A DNA stretch of 64,000 nt from JAVVXB01 sp036651815 (GCA_036651815.1 JAVVXB010000016.1:1-64000); one strand, 5' to 3'; positions 1 to 9,603 are shown, counted from the stretch's first letter. Numbers and translations are program-made. The notes: generated from the letters alone by a model not told the origin.

Positions 1-107
1 CCATACGACAGCCAAAGCATGAATTGGAGCAAAGCGAGAATGCCGACAGACACAGCGGATATCAGGATAAAAAAATGACGAATCTCTTTATTTGTTAAAA
101 TCTTCAT
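1..107 (-). CDS. Sensor histidine kinase, N-terminal fragment (cut by window edge)
   Basis: Only the first 35 or so codons are inside the window. They begin MKILTNKEIRHFF and run into a hydrophobic stretch (ILISAVSVGILALLQF), which is the first membrane segment typical of sensor kinases. The start lies five bases past the stop of the response regulator, so the two are translationally coupled as one two-component operon. The kinase would sense a signal at the membrane and phosphorylate the neighbouring regulator. The dimerisation and ATPase domains lie outside the window, so the class of kinase cannot be given. Confidence 0.7.
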   Translation of the reverse strand, partial: MKILTNKEIRHFFILISAVSVGILALLQFMLWLSY

Positions 108-111
108 GTTG

Positions 112-798
112 TCACCCCACTTGGAGAACATTCCATTTGTAGCCCATTCCTCGAACAGTCAACAGCATTTGTGGGTCGCTGGGGTTTGCTTCTATCTTCA
201 CGCGTAGTCTGCGGACATACACCGCAAGCGTATTATCGTCCACATAGTTGCCGTCACAGTCCCACAGCTTTTCCAATATTTTTTCTTTGGAAAGGATCCT
301 GTTTGGGTTTTGCATCAGCAGACACAGCAGGCGGTATTCTGCGGTTGTCAGATCCAGCGGCTGCTCATCCCGATAGGCTTGGAGATGTGACAGCCGGATG
401 CCATTGGATAGGAGTTCTGTATTTGCCGCTCCGAAATCTTTTGCCCTTCGAAGCAGTGCGTTGATTCTTGAGGTGAGTACACCCAATTTGAATGGCTTCG
501 TGATATAGTCGTCGCCGCCCATATCCAGCCCCATAACAATGCTCATTTCTTCATCTGATGCAGTTAAAAAAATGATGGGAACCTTGGAAGTCCGGCGTAC
601 GTTTTTGCATATCTCAAAGCCGGAGCCGTCCGGGAGAGACAAGTCTAAAATGAGCAAATCATATTTGCCCTCCGTCCAAATATCGCTCGCTTCTTTGATG
701 GTTCGGGCTACATCCAACTCAAACCCCTGTTTTTTCAGTGAATAGGAAAGCCCGTCAATCAAACTCAAATCATCTTCAAGCAATAATATGTGATTCAT
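112..798 (-). CDS. OmpR/PhoB-family response regulator
   Basis: This 228-residue protein has a receiver domain (about 1-120) and a winged-helix DNA-binding domain (about 130-225). Visible receiver residues are the acidic pair in LLEDD (9-10), the phosphorylated Asp at 52 in LILDLSLPDGSG, Thr79 in FLTA and Lys101 in YITKPF. The C-terminal part has the OmpR-type LTTAEYRLLCLL and VYVRRLRVKIE helices and ends with the GMGYKW wing. It is phosphorylated by the downstream kinase and then regulates target promoters. VanR/VncR-like regulators look similar, but the target genes are not visible here. Length and motifs are normal for the family. Confidence 0.92.
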   Translation of the reverse strand: MNHILLLEDDLSLIDGLSYSLKKQGFELDVARTIKEASDIWTEGKYDLLILDLSLPDGSGFEICKNVRRTSKVPIIFLTASDEEMSIVMGLDMGGDDYITKPFKLGVLTSRINALLRRAKDFGAANTELLSNGIRLSHLQAYRDEQPLDLTTAEYRLLCLLMQNPNRILSKEKILEKLWDCDGNYVDDNTLAVYVRRLRVKIEANPSDPQMLLTVRGMGYKWNVLQVG

Positions 799-1189
799 TT
801 TTCCGCCCTTTCTGCCACCGTAAGCAGGCTCTTTTGTGCCTTTGCTATCATTCAGGGGACTGTTCCTTTATAGATTGTCGGTCACGCACTCCTTTCGCCA
901 TATCTCCTTTGTGGTTTGCAAGGTCATCGCCGGCACTTCTTCATCTGAAAATTCTGCCCGATTGACCGCTATCCTTGTAGCAATTCCATGTAAAAGCAGA
1001 TATCTTCTTAGGCATATATCTTGACAGACACTTTTCTCCAACGAGAATATTCCCATTCATTCTTGGGACATTTTTTCATAAGCATCATCGTTCATCTTAC
1101 CGGCCATACCTTTTTATATTTTCAAAGTAATTGGAAAAATAAATCTGTTTAAACAGGTTGAGTTCTTCTCGTGCTAAATGAACTACACG
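799..1189. other. Intergenic stretch without a recognisable gene
   Basis: Reading frames on both strands are short and show no family signature. It should hold the promoter of the two-component operon, whose coding region ends at 798 on the minus strand, but no convincing -35/-10 pair was identified. The segment runs directly into the decayed insertion sequence at 1190. Confidence 0.4.
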
Positions 1190-2151
1190 CAAAGTTGTTT
1201 GATTCATAAAATCCGGCTCGTTCTCATGCAGCAGGATCAGGTCGGGCAAAACCTCAATGACTTCGTGATTGCGCCAGCTTCTTTAAAATACGCTCGCCAG
1301 ACATTCCCGCATGCTCTCGTCCAGTATGTTAAGAAATCGGATCTTTCGTCCATTCATGGTGCGATCCTCTACGAAATCATAACGCTCTACATGATTCTTA
1401 TACGCCGCCCGCAGCCTGACACAGCGCCCATCCGTTAGCCCAAAGGCAGCGCTTCTCCTGCTGCTTTCGCGGTAGCTTCAGCCCTTCCTCAGGCCAAATA
1501 CGCTACATGCGCTTGTGGTCCACAACATAGCCCTCATTACGAAGCAGTGCCGTTATCTTTCGATAACCGACACGCCCGTATTTGGTCACTCATTCGATGA
1601 TCCGTTCTCAAAGGAGTTCTTCGGTAGGACAACGGTTGCATCGCCACGCCACGTGTCCTTTTGCAAAAAGCGGTTCATTACCGGCTCATATCGATAGGCC
1701 GACCTTTGTGTTGCCAGTACCCTGCAAGCGTGCCGTCCTGTCTGCCCGTATGCCTGCACAACATAGTCGACCGCAACCTTTCGCCTTACAAGGCTTAACA
1801 GTTTTTGCGTCTACATCCCGCAGTATTCCTATATTCAGGGTTTGATCCGCCACCAGCTTCTTTTAATCGGTCGTTCTCGCTTTCCAGCTGTTTCGCCCGC
1901 TTAGCATCAGCCGTTGTCATTCCACCGTATTCCTTACGCCATTGGTAATCCGTTTGTTCCGGTATTTCGCATTGTCAACAGGCCTCCGGTATGGTATTGC
2001 CCTGGCCACACGATCATTCAACCTTCCGTAAGGTTACGATGATCTGCTCTGTTGTGTACTGTTTCCTTGCTGTTTTCCCAGCTCCTTTGGTAGTCATTTT
2101 ATCATCTCTTTACTAACAATTAAACTGATCCAATTATAAGGAGTCGGGTCA
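1190..2151 (-). pseudogene. Degenerate IS3-family insertion sequence (orfA and orfB remnants)
   Basis: Read on the minus strand, broken frames give the hallmarks of an IS3-family transposase of the IS407-like type. OrfA starts near 2097 (MTTKGAGKTARKQYTTEQI) and continues after a frameshift with QTDYQWRKEYGGM, then AKRAKQLESENDRLKEA. OrfB remnants include YGRVGYRKITALLRNEGYVV and DHKRM near 1510-1590, then LKLPRKQQEKRCLW. Across further frame changes come fragments matching the DRT.NGRKIR and IEVL.DL..LH parts of the catalytic core. Several stops and shifts interrupt it, and the 3' part of the core is missing beyond about 1190. It cannot encode an active transposase. Confidence 0.75.
2127..2151. 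repeat. Probable terminal inverted repeat of the decayed IS3 element
   Basis: Read on the minus strand the sequence begins TGACCCGACTCCTTATAATT. It starts with TG as IS3-family ends do and lies about 30 bases before the orfA start. No matching opposite end was found near 1190, consistent with truncation there. Confidence 0.45.
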
Positions 2152-2272
2152 GTTATATCTATATCGTAAATAGAAATTCCCGCTTTTGTTAGTTATAATC
2201 ATACACGAAATTAAAACTTCTACCTGGTTATGTAACCAAGCGGCACAGCACGATACCGTGTGCTTAAAGATA

Positions 2273-3472
2273 TTAGTATTCCTTACAGAGCAGAAAGTCT
2301 GCAAGGTGCATGATTTTTACTCCGTTGATATTGCCTGCGGCAAGCTCATCTAGCGTCACAACATACTTGGGATAGTGATCTTTTATCGCAAGCAGATTAG
2401 CAACCTCCCAGTCGGATGCCTCCGGCAGCCTGCGGCACACCTGAACATAGACACGCTCATCCCGCCGTATCGCTACGAAGTCGATTTCCTTAGTGCCATT
2501 TTTACCCACATACACCTCATATCCCTTTCTCAACAGTTCAAAGTAGCCGATGTTTTCAAGCATTGCGGCAATCGACTTGGTATTGAAGCCCATCATGCAA
2601 TATTTCAGCGAAATGTCTGCGAGATAGAACTTTTCCTGTGTTTTCAGTACAGACTTGCCCTGCAAATCGTATCGCTGACAACGATAGATCACAAACGCTT
2701 TTTCCAACCATTCCAAATAGTTATATACTGCTTCAACAGACAGGGAACGCCCCTCGCTTTTTAGAAACTTTACGATTGCATTTGCAGAAAAGGCCTTGCC
2801 CACATTCTCCACAATAAATTTTACAACACGATTGAACAAATCAAAGTTCGTGATATTGTGCCGCTTTGTGATGTCGCTTGTGATAACAGAGTTGTAGATG
2901 CCCTCCACAATCTGATAAGCGGAGCGCTCATCTAAATTACCCAGCGCTACGATTGGAAAACCGCCCATACGCAAATAATCGTTCAGCAGATCTTTTGCTG
3001 GCAGATTGCCTGGCTTTTTGAACTCTAAATATTCGGCAAAGGACAGGGTGAATACCGGAATGGAGATATATCTTCCTGCTAAATAGGTTGATATTTCACT
3101 TGACATCAACTTAGAATTAGAGCCAGTCACATAGATGTCGGTATCGGCATCTTCAAGCAGGCTGTTGATTGCTTTTTCCCAGCCGTCGATTTCCTGTACT
3201 TCGTCAAGCAAAAGATAATACCGTCCATCATCGATGAACTTTTCCTTAATGCCCTTGTACATTTCCTTGGAGGTCATTCCATTGTCAAAATCCTCTGAAG
3301 TATAGCGCATACTGACGATGTGGTCTGCGGCGGCGCCGCTGTTTATCAGTTCGTCCTTCAGCATTTCTAAAATTGTGGATTTGCCGCACCGTCTGATTCC
3401 GGCAAGAATCTTTGCCAGCGGAACATCCCGATATGTTTTCAGCAGATCCAAATATGCAGGTCTTATGATCAT
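2273..3472 (-). CDS. AAA-type ATPase with C-terminal DUF4143 domain
   Basis: The product is about 399 residues. The start is taken at MIIRPAYLDLL because GAAGAAG lies just upstream; a 12-residue longer frame has no better site. An N-terminal AAA_14-type ATPase carries a Walker A motif (GIRRCGKST, about 25-33) and Walker B in YYLLLDEVQEI (about 85-95), with VTGSNSKLMSSE as a sensor-like segment. The second half (HNITNFDLFNRVVKF, then FYLADISLKY and GTKEIDFVA) is a DUF4143 winged-helix plus nuclease-like fold. Such proteins are common in anaerobe genomes and are of unknown role. It lies between two transposase remnants, suggesting an acquired accessory gene. Confidence 0.85.
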   Translation of the reverse strand: MIIRPAYLDLLKTYRDVPLAKILAGIRRCGKSTILEMLKDELINSGAAADHIVSMRYTSEDFDNGMTSKEMYKGIKEKFIDDGRYYLLLDEVQEIDGWEKAINSLLEDADTDIYVTGSNSKLMSSEISTYLAGRYISIPVFTLSFAEYLEFKKPGNLPAKDLLNDYLRMGGFPIVALGNLDERSAYQIVEGIYNSVITSDITKRHNITNFDLFNRVVKFIVENVGKAFSANAIVKFLKSEGRSLSVEAVYNYLEWLEKAFVIYRCQRYDLQGKSVLKTQEKFYLADISLKYCMMGFNTKSIAAMLENIGYFELLRKGYEVYVGKNGTKEIDFVAIRRDERVYVQVCRRLPEASDWEVANLLAIKDHYPKYVVTLDELAAGNINGVKIMHLADFLLCKEY

Positions 3473-3724
3473 AGTAACTTCTTCTCTGCTGTTAGAATAG
3501 CAAAACACATTTCATCAATCAATAGTATTTGTTTAACTTCCGTATAAACTATCTTCTATATCTAACTTTTTCTGTGGTGAGATTGTATAGGCCGACACAC
3601 ATGACGATACAAAACGGCACAGTGCTGTACCGTACCGTCTGCCTAATGTTCAGTTTTCATCGTTAAACTGAATGTGCCGCATGAAGATGGCCATATTTGA
3701 GTATCTCCAGGACAATAACATATT

Positions 3725-4075
3725 TCATCGGCTGCATTTGTTGTTACAGCAAAAACAGAAAAAACGCGAAGCCAAGTGCTGCAGTCTGTGCAGATTCAAT
3801 CCCAAATTCGACAGCGTAACTGTGTACGCAATGGTTTCCTGTCGCTTGGTTTCAAGCAAGTCCATGTCACATTTACACTTTGCAAGGCCGAACCATCGTT
3901 CAACCTCATTGCGTTCCCATTCGTCGAGATATTCCTGTGCTTTGTTGCACTCTACATTTCGCGTTTACCGGCATAGCGTTGATCCGAACAGCCGATGCCA
4001 CTTGTAATATTAAAGATTCTTTTGATTATGATAGATCTTGTCCCACCAGTATCCGACGGGATCGTCATATATCCC
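3725..4075 (-). pseudogene. C-terminal remnant of an IS5/IS1182-like transposase
   Basis: On the minus strand the segment reads DKIYHNQKNL, a stop, a short SG...G-type spacer and another stop. It then continues AQEYLDEWERNEVERWFGLAK followed by LLETKRQETIAYTVTLSNLG and LNLHRLQ. This matches the pattern of DDE transposases of the IS5/IS1182 group: DKIY.NR.NL, then R.EVE..FG..KR, then L..T...I.....NL. At least two stops and no start codon remain, and the catalytic N-terminal half is absent. Together with the IS3 remnant it brackets the ATPase gene, marking 1.2-4.1 kb as an old insertion patch. Confidence 0.6.
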
Positions 4076-4161
4076 GTCTTATCTGAAGTTTTCAGCTGTT
4101 TAATAGACGTTCGCCAGGAGCGCAGCTAATATGATTTGAAAAAGAATAAACTAGCGTCCGT

Positions 4162-4989
4162 TTATGCTGCGGGCGCCTTGCTCTTCTGCATGCCATTGCT
4201 GTCAATCATAGTCTCTCCGGGAAGCAGTAGCTCAGATACTTTTACAAACGAATATCCTTGTTCCATTGCTTTTTCAATGAGCGTAGGTAAATAATTCTTA
4301 ATCTCATACCCATTGTTATGGCAGAGTATAATACTGCCTCCGGACAATTTCGGCAATACACTGTTGAGGATTATTTCCGAACTGCGCTCTTGCTTCCAAT
4401 CGATGGTATCCAAATTCCACTGAATTGGTTCGTAGCCAAGCTCCCGAACCGCCTGAATGACCGTATCATTATATTCCCCAAACGGCGCGCGAAAAAGGGT
4501 ACACCGCTTGCCGGTCAGCGTTTCAATTCGATCATCCAATTGACTAATTTCCTTTTGCACGCCTGCCGCATCCAGCTTGTTCATGTGCGGATGCGTCAGT
4601 GAATGGTTCCCGATTTCATGTCCGGCCGCAGCAATTGCCTTCACTTGATTCGGGTAAGCATTCACCCAAACGCCGCAGAGAAAAAAGGTAGCCTTGATTT
4701 CATGTTTTTTCAATGTGTCTAAGATGAATTCAGTTTTATCGGCCTCCCATGCGGCATCCACCGTCAGCGCAATCTTCTTATCGCTGCACTCCACACTGTA
4801 TACTGGCAGCTCTCGTTGTTTGCCTGCAAGCACATTCAGCTCGTATTCCTCTACCGGCTGAATGCGCATGGCGGGCGACGCAGATTTACCGCCTAATAAA
4901 ACCAGCAAAATTACAGTTGCAGCAATTATGATTGCTGCAACCATTGCGGCAATCAGCAGTGTTCGCTTTCGAATGACCAAAACGCGCAT
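4162..4989 (-). CDS. Membrane-anchored polysaccharide deacetylase (NodB homology domain)
   Basis: The 275-residue protein has an N-terminal membrane segment (about 12-34) and then a carbohydrate esterase 4/NodB domain. Motif 1 is TVDAAWE, the Clostridial variant of TFDDG with one catalytic Asp kept. Motif 2 is HSLTHPH with the two metal-binding histidines. Motif 3 is FRAPFGEYN, and later motifs are IQWNLDTIDW and IILCHNN. It would remove acetyl groups from a cell-wall or spore polysaccharide outside the membrane, using a divalent metal. A GGGGGAG site precedes the ATG. PdaB-like sporulation deacetylases are related, but the substrate cannot be told from sequence. Confidence 0.9.
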   Translation of the reverse strand: MRVLVIRKRTLLIAAMVAAIIIAATVILLVLLGGKSASPAMRIQPVEEYELNVLAGKQRELPVYSVECSDKKIALTVDAAWEADKTEFILDTLKKHEIKATFFLCGVWVNAYPNQVKAIAAAGHEIGNHSLTHPHMNKLDAAGVQKEISQLDDRIETLTGKRCTLFRAPFGEYNDTVIQAVRELGYEPIQWNLDTIDWKQERSSEIILNSVLPKLSGGSIILCHNNGYEIKNYLPTLIEKAMEQGYSFVKVSELLLPGETMIDSNGMQKSKAPAA

Positions 4990-5727
4990 CTCGCTCCCCC
5001 TTTCGCATTCGCTCTCTACACACCGTATGCGACAAGGTTGTGTAAAATAACAAAAAGGGCTGCATTTTCGATTGGTTTATTCGCAGTTACGGCAGCCGTG
5101 CCATTCGAACAGGATCGCTGCAACATTTGTGTGCATAATTGCTCGGCCTCCCCTATAATTTTTTCATCGCTCGAATTTATGCGGCAGAACATCGTGAAAA
5201 AATTGGCAAGCAAACTATACGGTTTTACGCTGATAAGAGGAACAGGAAAAAAGGAAATATAACGCTTCAAATCTTGTAGACTAAGATTGACAAAGCCGGC
5301 TGAAAGAGACGAAAAGTTATACTTTTAAATAATTTTACCGCAAAACTACAGGATATGGATCAGATAATCACCAAAAATGTAAAAGTAAACAGTATCGAAA
5401 TGGTAATAGAACTGGAAATGCGGCGGCAAGCAAACACCGATCCAATGTGGTAAACGCGCAATAAACAAGGATCCGCATTTTACGGGTCCCTCAGGATGTC
5501 AAATAATGGATTGTGATTGTTCTAATCTATCGCCATTGGCCCATCCACTTCGATGCCGTCAGTTCATTCGGCAGATCAAATGGCTCAAATTGAGGCGGTT
5601 TTCATGCACGTTTTTCAGACCGTACCAATGTCCACGTAAGCAAAGCGCAGATATTTTGTGGAAAAATGATGTTTATCGATAATTGCAGGGCTCTGCTTTT
5701 TGCGGAACCCTGCAATTGATTCTGTCT
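4990..5727. other. Long intergenic region, no convincing gene
   Basis: Only short frames occur here. A possible 33-codon frame at 5355-5453 (MDQIITKNVKVNS...) has a poor ribosome site and no recognisable family. Frames on either strand at 5016-5270 look like chance overlaps. The region holds the upstream sequence of the deacetylase gene and, at 5681-5717, a strong inverted repeat at the end of the ABC transporter operon. Confidence 0.5.
5681..5717 (-). terminator. Inverted repeat ending the BMP transporter operon
   Basis: A perfect 10-base stem (AATTGCAGGG at 5681-5690 with CCCTGCAATT at 5708-5717) encloses a 17-base loop, eleven bases past the stop of the last permease gene. There is no long T tract on the minus strand, so it may be a weak terminator or a 3' end stabiliser. 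Confidence 0.55.
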
Positions 5728-6711
5728 TTATCGTTCTTCCCGGAAATACGCTAGTCCAAGGCTTGCCGGCGGCTGATCTTCACGTCTGCGACGCAGTGAA
5801 ACGACGATCAACACAATAACCGTCACAATATATGGCGCCATCTTAAATAACTCCTGTGAGCTGCGGGTCAGCCCCGGAATATAGAAATATGCCCAGTACA
5901 GCATGCCAAACAAATACGATCCCCATATAGTGCGCAGTGGTTTCCACGATGCAAAGATAACGAGCGCAACGGCCAGCCAGCCAAGTCCTTCAATCGCGCC
6001 GCCGCTATCCCACGTTCCCTTCATGTAATCCATGACAAAATACAGTCCACCAAGACCCGTAATGCCTGCGCCAACGCAGGTTGCCAAATACTTGTATTTG
6101 CCGACATCAATCCCCGCAGCATCAGCCGTTGCCGGATTCTCACCGACAGCGCGCAGATTCAATCCGACACTGGTGCGGTTGATAAACCACATGAGTACAA
6201 TCGCCAGAATAATTGCAAGATATACCATGAAGCCATAGTCGAAGAGCATATCGTCCAACAATCCAAGTGATTCGGTAAACTTGATATCCTGTCGAAACGC
6301 ACCGCTGGTGACGGCCACAGATATCTGCCCAACACCGCCTGCCAGTTTGTTGAGCGAACCGCCAAAAAAATTGGCAAAACCGCCCGAAAAGATCGTCAGT
6401 GCCAGACCCGTCACGTTTTGATTAGCTCTCAGCGTGATGGTGAGAAATGAAAAAATCAGTCCACCAAACATGGCTACAACAACTGAACAAGATATTGCTA
6501 TCAGGATACATACAATTGGAATTGGATTTGGATTGTTCAATTCATAGAAGAACACCCCGATCAGTCCCGCAATACCGCCCAAATACATCACGCCCGGAAC
6601 ACCAAGATTTAGGTTGCCTGCTTTTTCGGCAAGAATCTCACCGATCGCGCCAAACATGATGACCGTGCCAAACACAATCGCAGCCTGCAATAACGATACG
6701 ATTTGTGTCAT
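5728..6711 (-). CDS. ABC transporter permease, BMP/nucleoside type (second permease)
   Basis: This 327-residue hydrophobic protein belongs to the branched-chain/ribose-type permease family (BPD_transp_2), with about eight to ten membrane segments. The GAIGEILAEKAGNLNLGVPG segment near the N-terminus and the RAVGENPATADAAGIDVGKYK loop are family signatures; the latter is the cytoplasmic coupling region that meets the ATPase. It corresponds to YufQ/NupC/RnsD-type permeases of nucleoside uptake systems. Its ATG overlaps the stop of the upstream permease by four bases (ATGA), so the pair is translationally coupled and should form the transmembrane heterodimer. Substrate is inferred from the BMP lipoprotein in the same operon. 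Confidence 0.92.
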   Translation of the reverse strand: MTQIVSLLQAAIVFGTVIMFGAIGEILAEKAGNLNLGVPGVMYLGGIAGLIGVFFYELNNPNPIPIVCILIAISCSVVVAMFGGLIFSFLTITLRANQNVTGLALTIFSGGFANFFGGSLNKLAGGVGQISVAVTSGAFRQDIKFTESLGLLDDMLFDYGFMVYLAIILAIVLMWFINRTSVGLNLRAVGENPATADAAGIDVGKYKYLATCVGAGITGLGGLYFVMDYMKGTWDSGGAIEGLGWLAVALVIFASWKPLRTIWGSYLFGMLYWAYFYIPGLTRSSQELFKMAPYIVTVIVLIVVSLRRRREDQPPASLGLAYFREER

Positions 6712-7814
6712 TGGATGGCCTCCTTCCTGCTGCTGCGAAATTTAACTTTATAATTCACAAAGAATTCGCTTCCCAAGATGAAAAACAAGATAATGCCCGT
6801 AATCATGCTGGAAACATAATCCGAGAGATTATAACGGGAAGCGATTTCAATCGCTCCCTTTTCCAGAAACACGATCAGCAGAGAAATCAGAATCATCACA
6901 AACGTATTAAACTTAGCAAGCCAGGCTACAATCACTGCGGTGAATCCACGCCCGCCGGCGGTGCTGGTAGAAATTGTATGTCCCGCGCCGGAAACCATGA
7001 GAAATCCAGCGATTCCGCAAATTGCGCCGGAAAGTGCCATGGACCGAACAATCACCTTACGCACATTGATGGCCGCATATTTGGCCGTATTCTCACTTTC
7101 ACCAACCACGGAAATCTCGAATCCATGCTTGCTGTATTTAAGATAGGCAAATATCAGAACCGCAAGCGCCAAAACAATGATCACATTCAGCATGTATTGT
7201 TGCCCGAATACCGGCGGAAACCACCCGGCCTTTGTCAGTGGATTGATGATGCCAACGGAATTGCTTCCGAATGGATTCTCCCATCTTGCCACAAAGAAAC
7301 TTGTCAACTGAATGGCAATATAGTTCATCATCAAGGTAAAGAGTACCTCATTGGTATTCCACTTTGCCTTGAAAATCGCTGGTATCGTTCCCCATACACC
7401 ACCAGAAAGCGTAGCCGCAATCATCATAATAACAATCAAAAACGCAGTATTCATCTGCCCTTTACCCAGATAAATCATGCAAGCTGCTGCAGCAACGCCC
7501 CCCATTAAAATCTGACCTTCTGCACCAAGATTCCAAAATCGCATTTTGAAAGCCGGTGCGAGACCAACCCCGATGCAAAGCATCAGCATCGTATCCCGTA
7601 TCAGAACCCAAGTGCGCTTGTTTGTGCCAAATGCACCGTTAATCATGGTCTCATAAACCTTGATTGGGTTTAATTTGACGATACTGTAGATGATCAACCC
7701 GCAGATCACAAGCGATATGAAAATCGCAATCATCCGAACCAATATTGACTGCCACAGCGGCATCGCACCGCGTTTGCTAATGCGAATAAACGGTTCTTTT
7801 CCTTCGTTTCTCAT
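6708..7814 (-). CDS. ABC transporter permease, BMP/nucleoside type (first permease)
   Basis: The start is taken at MRNEGKEPFIRISK (7814), where AGGAGG lies seven bases upstream and the ATG overlaps the ATPase stop as ATGA. A longer frame to 7931 merely reads back through the ATPase gene. The 368-residue protein is a polytopic permease of the YufP/NupB/RnsC class. Signatures are FWNLGAEGQILMGG, and FEISVVGESENTAKYAAINV, the coupling loop for the ATPase. It pairs with the following permease to make the pore through which nucleosides or similar ligands pass. Confidence 0.92.
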   Translation of the reverse strand: MRNEGKEPFIRISKRGAMPLWQSILVRMIAIFISLVICGLIIYSIVKLNPIKVYETMINGAFGTNKRTWVLIRDTMLMLCIGVGLAPAFKMRFWNLGAEGQILMGGVAAAACMIYLGKGQMNTAFLIVIMMIAATLSGGVWGTIPAIFKAKWNTNEVLFTLMMNYIAIQLTSFFVARWENPFGSNSVGIINPLTKAGWFPPVFGQQYMLNVIIVLALAVLIFAYLKYSKHGFEISVVGESENTAKYAAINVRKVIVRSMALSGAICGIAGFLMVSGAGHTISTSTAGGRGFTAVIVAWLAKFNTFVMILISLLIVFLEKGAIEIASRYNLSDYVSSMITGIILFFILGSEFFVNYKVKFRSSRKEAIQ

Positions 7815-9349
7815 GCGTTTGCCTCCTGTCCCAAGTGGGTCATGAGCAGACCAACTTCTTCTTTTGTGGTGTGACGTCCATCGACAATGCCACTGATCTT
7901 TCCTGCGCAGAGTACCAAGATACGATCGCACAGTTCCAGCAGCACATCCAGATCCTCGCCCACGTAGATCACGGCAGCACCGCGCTGTTTCTGTTCATTG
8001 AGCAAATGATAAATCGTATAGGATGTATTGATATCCAGTCCACGGACAGCATATGCCGTCATCAACAACGAGGGTTGCGCCGATATTTCGCGTCCCACCA
8101 GTACCTTCTGCACATTGCCACCCGATAGTCGGCGAACAGGCGTTGACAGCCCTGGCGTAATCACTTCCAGTTCTTTTACGACCTCCGTTGCAAGCTCCTT
8201 GGGTGACTTGCGGTCGGTAAAAACCGAATTGCCTTTGGTATAGGAACGCAGCATCATGTTGTCAGAAATATTCATGCTGCCAACAAGGCCCATGCCCAGT
8301 CGATCCTCCGGCACAAACGCGAGCCGCACGCCCATATGTTTGATATCCTGCGTGGTCTTTCCACAAAGTTGAATTTTTTCATTTTTATTGATGGGCGTGT
8401 ATTCGATGCTGCTGCCCGGCAGTGCAACCTGTAACCCCGCGATGGCCTCCAGCAGTTCCTTCTGACCGCTGCCAGAAATGCCGGCTATTCCGAGCAACTC
8501 CCCGCCAAACGCGGTGAAGTTGATGCAATCCAGCTTTTTTACGCCGTCCGTATCCAGCACAGTTAGGTTCTTTACAACCAAGCGCTCCGTCAATTCTCCT
8601 GTTTCCGGTCGGTCAATGTTCAATGAAACGCTGCGGCCAACCATCATATCGGTCAATTGCTGCGGATTTGTATCGCAGGTTGCGATATCGCCAATATATT
8701 TTCCTTTTCTAAGCACGGCTACACGGTCGGAAATCTCCATGACCTCATGCAGCTTATGCGTAATTATCACAATCGATTTGCCATCGTTCTTCATATTGCG
8801 CATGACCATAAAGAGCTTGTTCGTCTCCTGTGGTGTCAGCACTGCGGTTGGTTCGTCTAATATCAGAATCTCCGCACCACGATAAAGAACCTTCACGATT
8901 TCAAGCGTCTGTTTTTCCGAGACGGACATTTCATAAACCATTTTGTCAGGATCGATGACAAACCCATAGCGATCGCAGATATCCTTCACTGCGGCACGAA
9001 CGCCATTTAAATCGATGAGCATCTTTTCGTTCAATCCAAGAACAATATTTTCTGCCGCTGTCAGCACGTCTACCAACTTGAAATGCTGATGGATCATACC
9101 AATATGCAAATCAAATGCATCCTTAGGCGAACGGATTGAGACATCCTTCCCATTGATGAAAATCTCACCGCTGTCTGGAAAATAGATGCCACCAAGCATA
9201 TTCATCAACGTTGTTTTCCCGCTGCCATTTTCGCCGAGCAACGAAAGAATTTCACCATGATGAATGTCCAAGTTGACTTTGTCGTTTGCAACGACTTCGC
9301 CAAATGTTTTTATAATATTGACCATTCGAATAGCAGTTGTTTTTTCCAC
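7811..9349 (-). CDS. ABC transporter ATP-binding protein with two nucleotide-binding domains (nucleoside/BMP type)
   Basis: At 512 residues this is a fused double ATPase like YufO, NupA and RbsA-type proteins. Domain 1 has Walker A GENGSGKTT (about 39-47), the signature segment MSVSEKQTLEIV and Walker B ILILDEPTAVLTP. Domain 2 (about 260-505) has a degenerate P-loop (GISGSGQKELL), the family motif FVPEDRLGMGLV, signature LSGGNVQKV and a diverged Walker B (SLLMTAYAVRGLD, no DEP), as is usual for the second half in this family. It drives import through the two permeases encoded next. Its gene lies 250 bases past the lipoprotein gene, behind a hairpin that may lower its expression relative to the binding protein. 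Confidence 0.94.
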   Translation of the reverse strand: MEKTTAIRMVNIIKTFGEVVANDKVNLDIHHGEILSLLGENGSGKTTLMNMLGGIYFPDSGEIFINGKDVSIRSPKDAFDLHIGMIHQHFKLVDVLTAAENIVLGLNEKMLIDLNGVRAAVKDICDRYGFVIDPDKMVYEMSVSEKQTLEIVKVLYRGAEILILDEPTAVLTPQETNKLFMVMRNMKNDGKSIVIITHKLHEVMEISDRVAVLRKGKYIGDIATCDTNPQQLTDMMVGRSVSLNIDRPETGELTERLVVKNLTVLDTDGVKKLDCINFTAFGGELLGIAGISGSGQKELLEAIAGLQVALPGSSIEYTPINKNEKIQLCGKTTQDIKHMGVRLAFVPEDRLGMGLVGSMNISDNMMLRSYTKGNSVFTDRKSPKELATEVVKELEVITPGLSTPVRRLSGGNVQKVLVGREISAQPSLLMTAYAVRGLDINTSYTIYHLLNEQKQRGAAVIYVGEDLDVLLELCDRILVLCAGKISGIVDGRHTTKEEVGLLMTHLGQEANA

Positions 9350-9545
9350 GCGAGTGATCCTTTCTCAAAGAATAGCGAACGATGAGCGGGATTTATTTCA
9401 AGTCATGCTGCCCCATCCATTGTTCGATCCCGTTTTTGATTGTGTTGATTTGAACGCTGATCTGTAGATACGTTATCATATGCAGAGCGTTTTTCTTAAC
9501 AATTCTATATGCCAATAATGGAAGCCACGATTCTGTAAAGAGTAA

Positions 9546-9575
9546 GCGGGGAACGGGTTTTGATCCGTTCCCCGC
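9546..9575 (-). terminator. Hairpin between lipoprotein and ATPase genes (partial terminator)
   Basis: GCGGGGAACGG at 9546-9556 pairs with CCGTTCCCCGC at 9565-9575. On the minus strand it is followed by TTACTCTTTAC, only moderately T-rich. Placed just after the highly needed binding-protein gene, such hairpins often let most transcripts end while some read into the ATPase and permease genes. Confidence 0.6.
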
Positions 9576-9603
9576 CGGATGTATGTACCATCCGAAGAAT
9601 CTG

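Noticed and set aside
5016..5270. Small genes on either strand after the deacetylase gene
   Set aside because: Two overlapping short frames on opposite strands, no ribosome sites and no family resemblance.
6705..7508. Long plus-strand frame opposite the permease gene
   Set aside because: It is antisense to a clear permease with family motifs, is rich in Asn/His/Arg as expected from a reversed membrane gene, and has no ribosome site.
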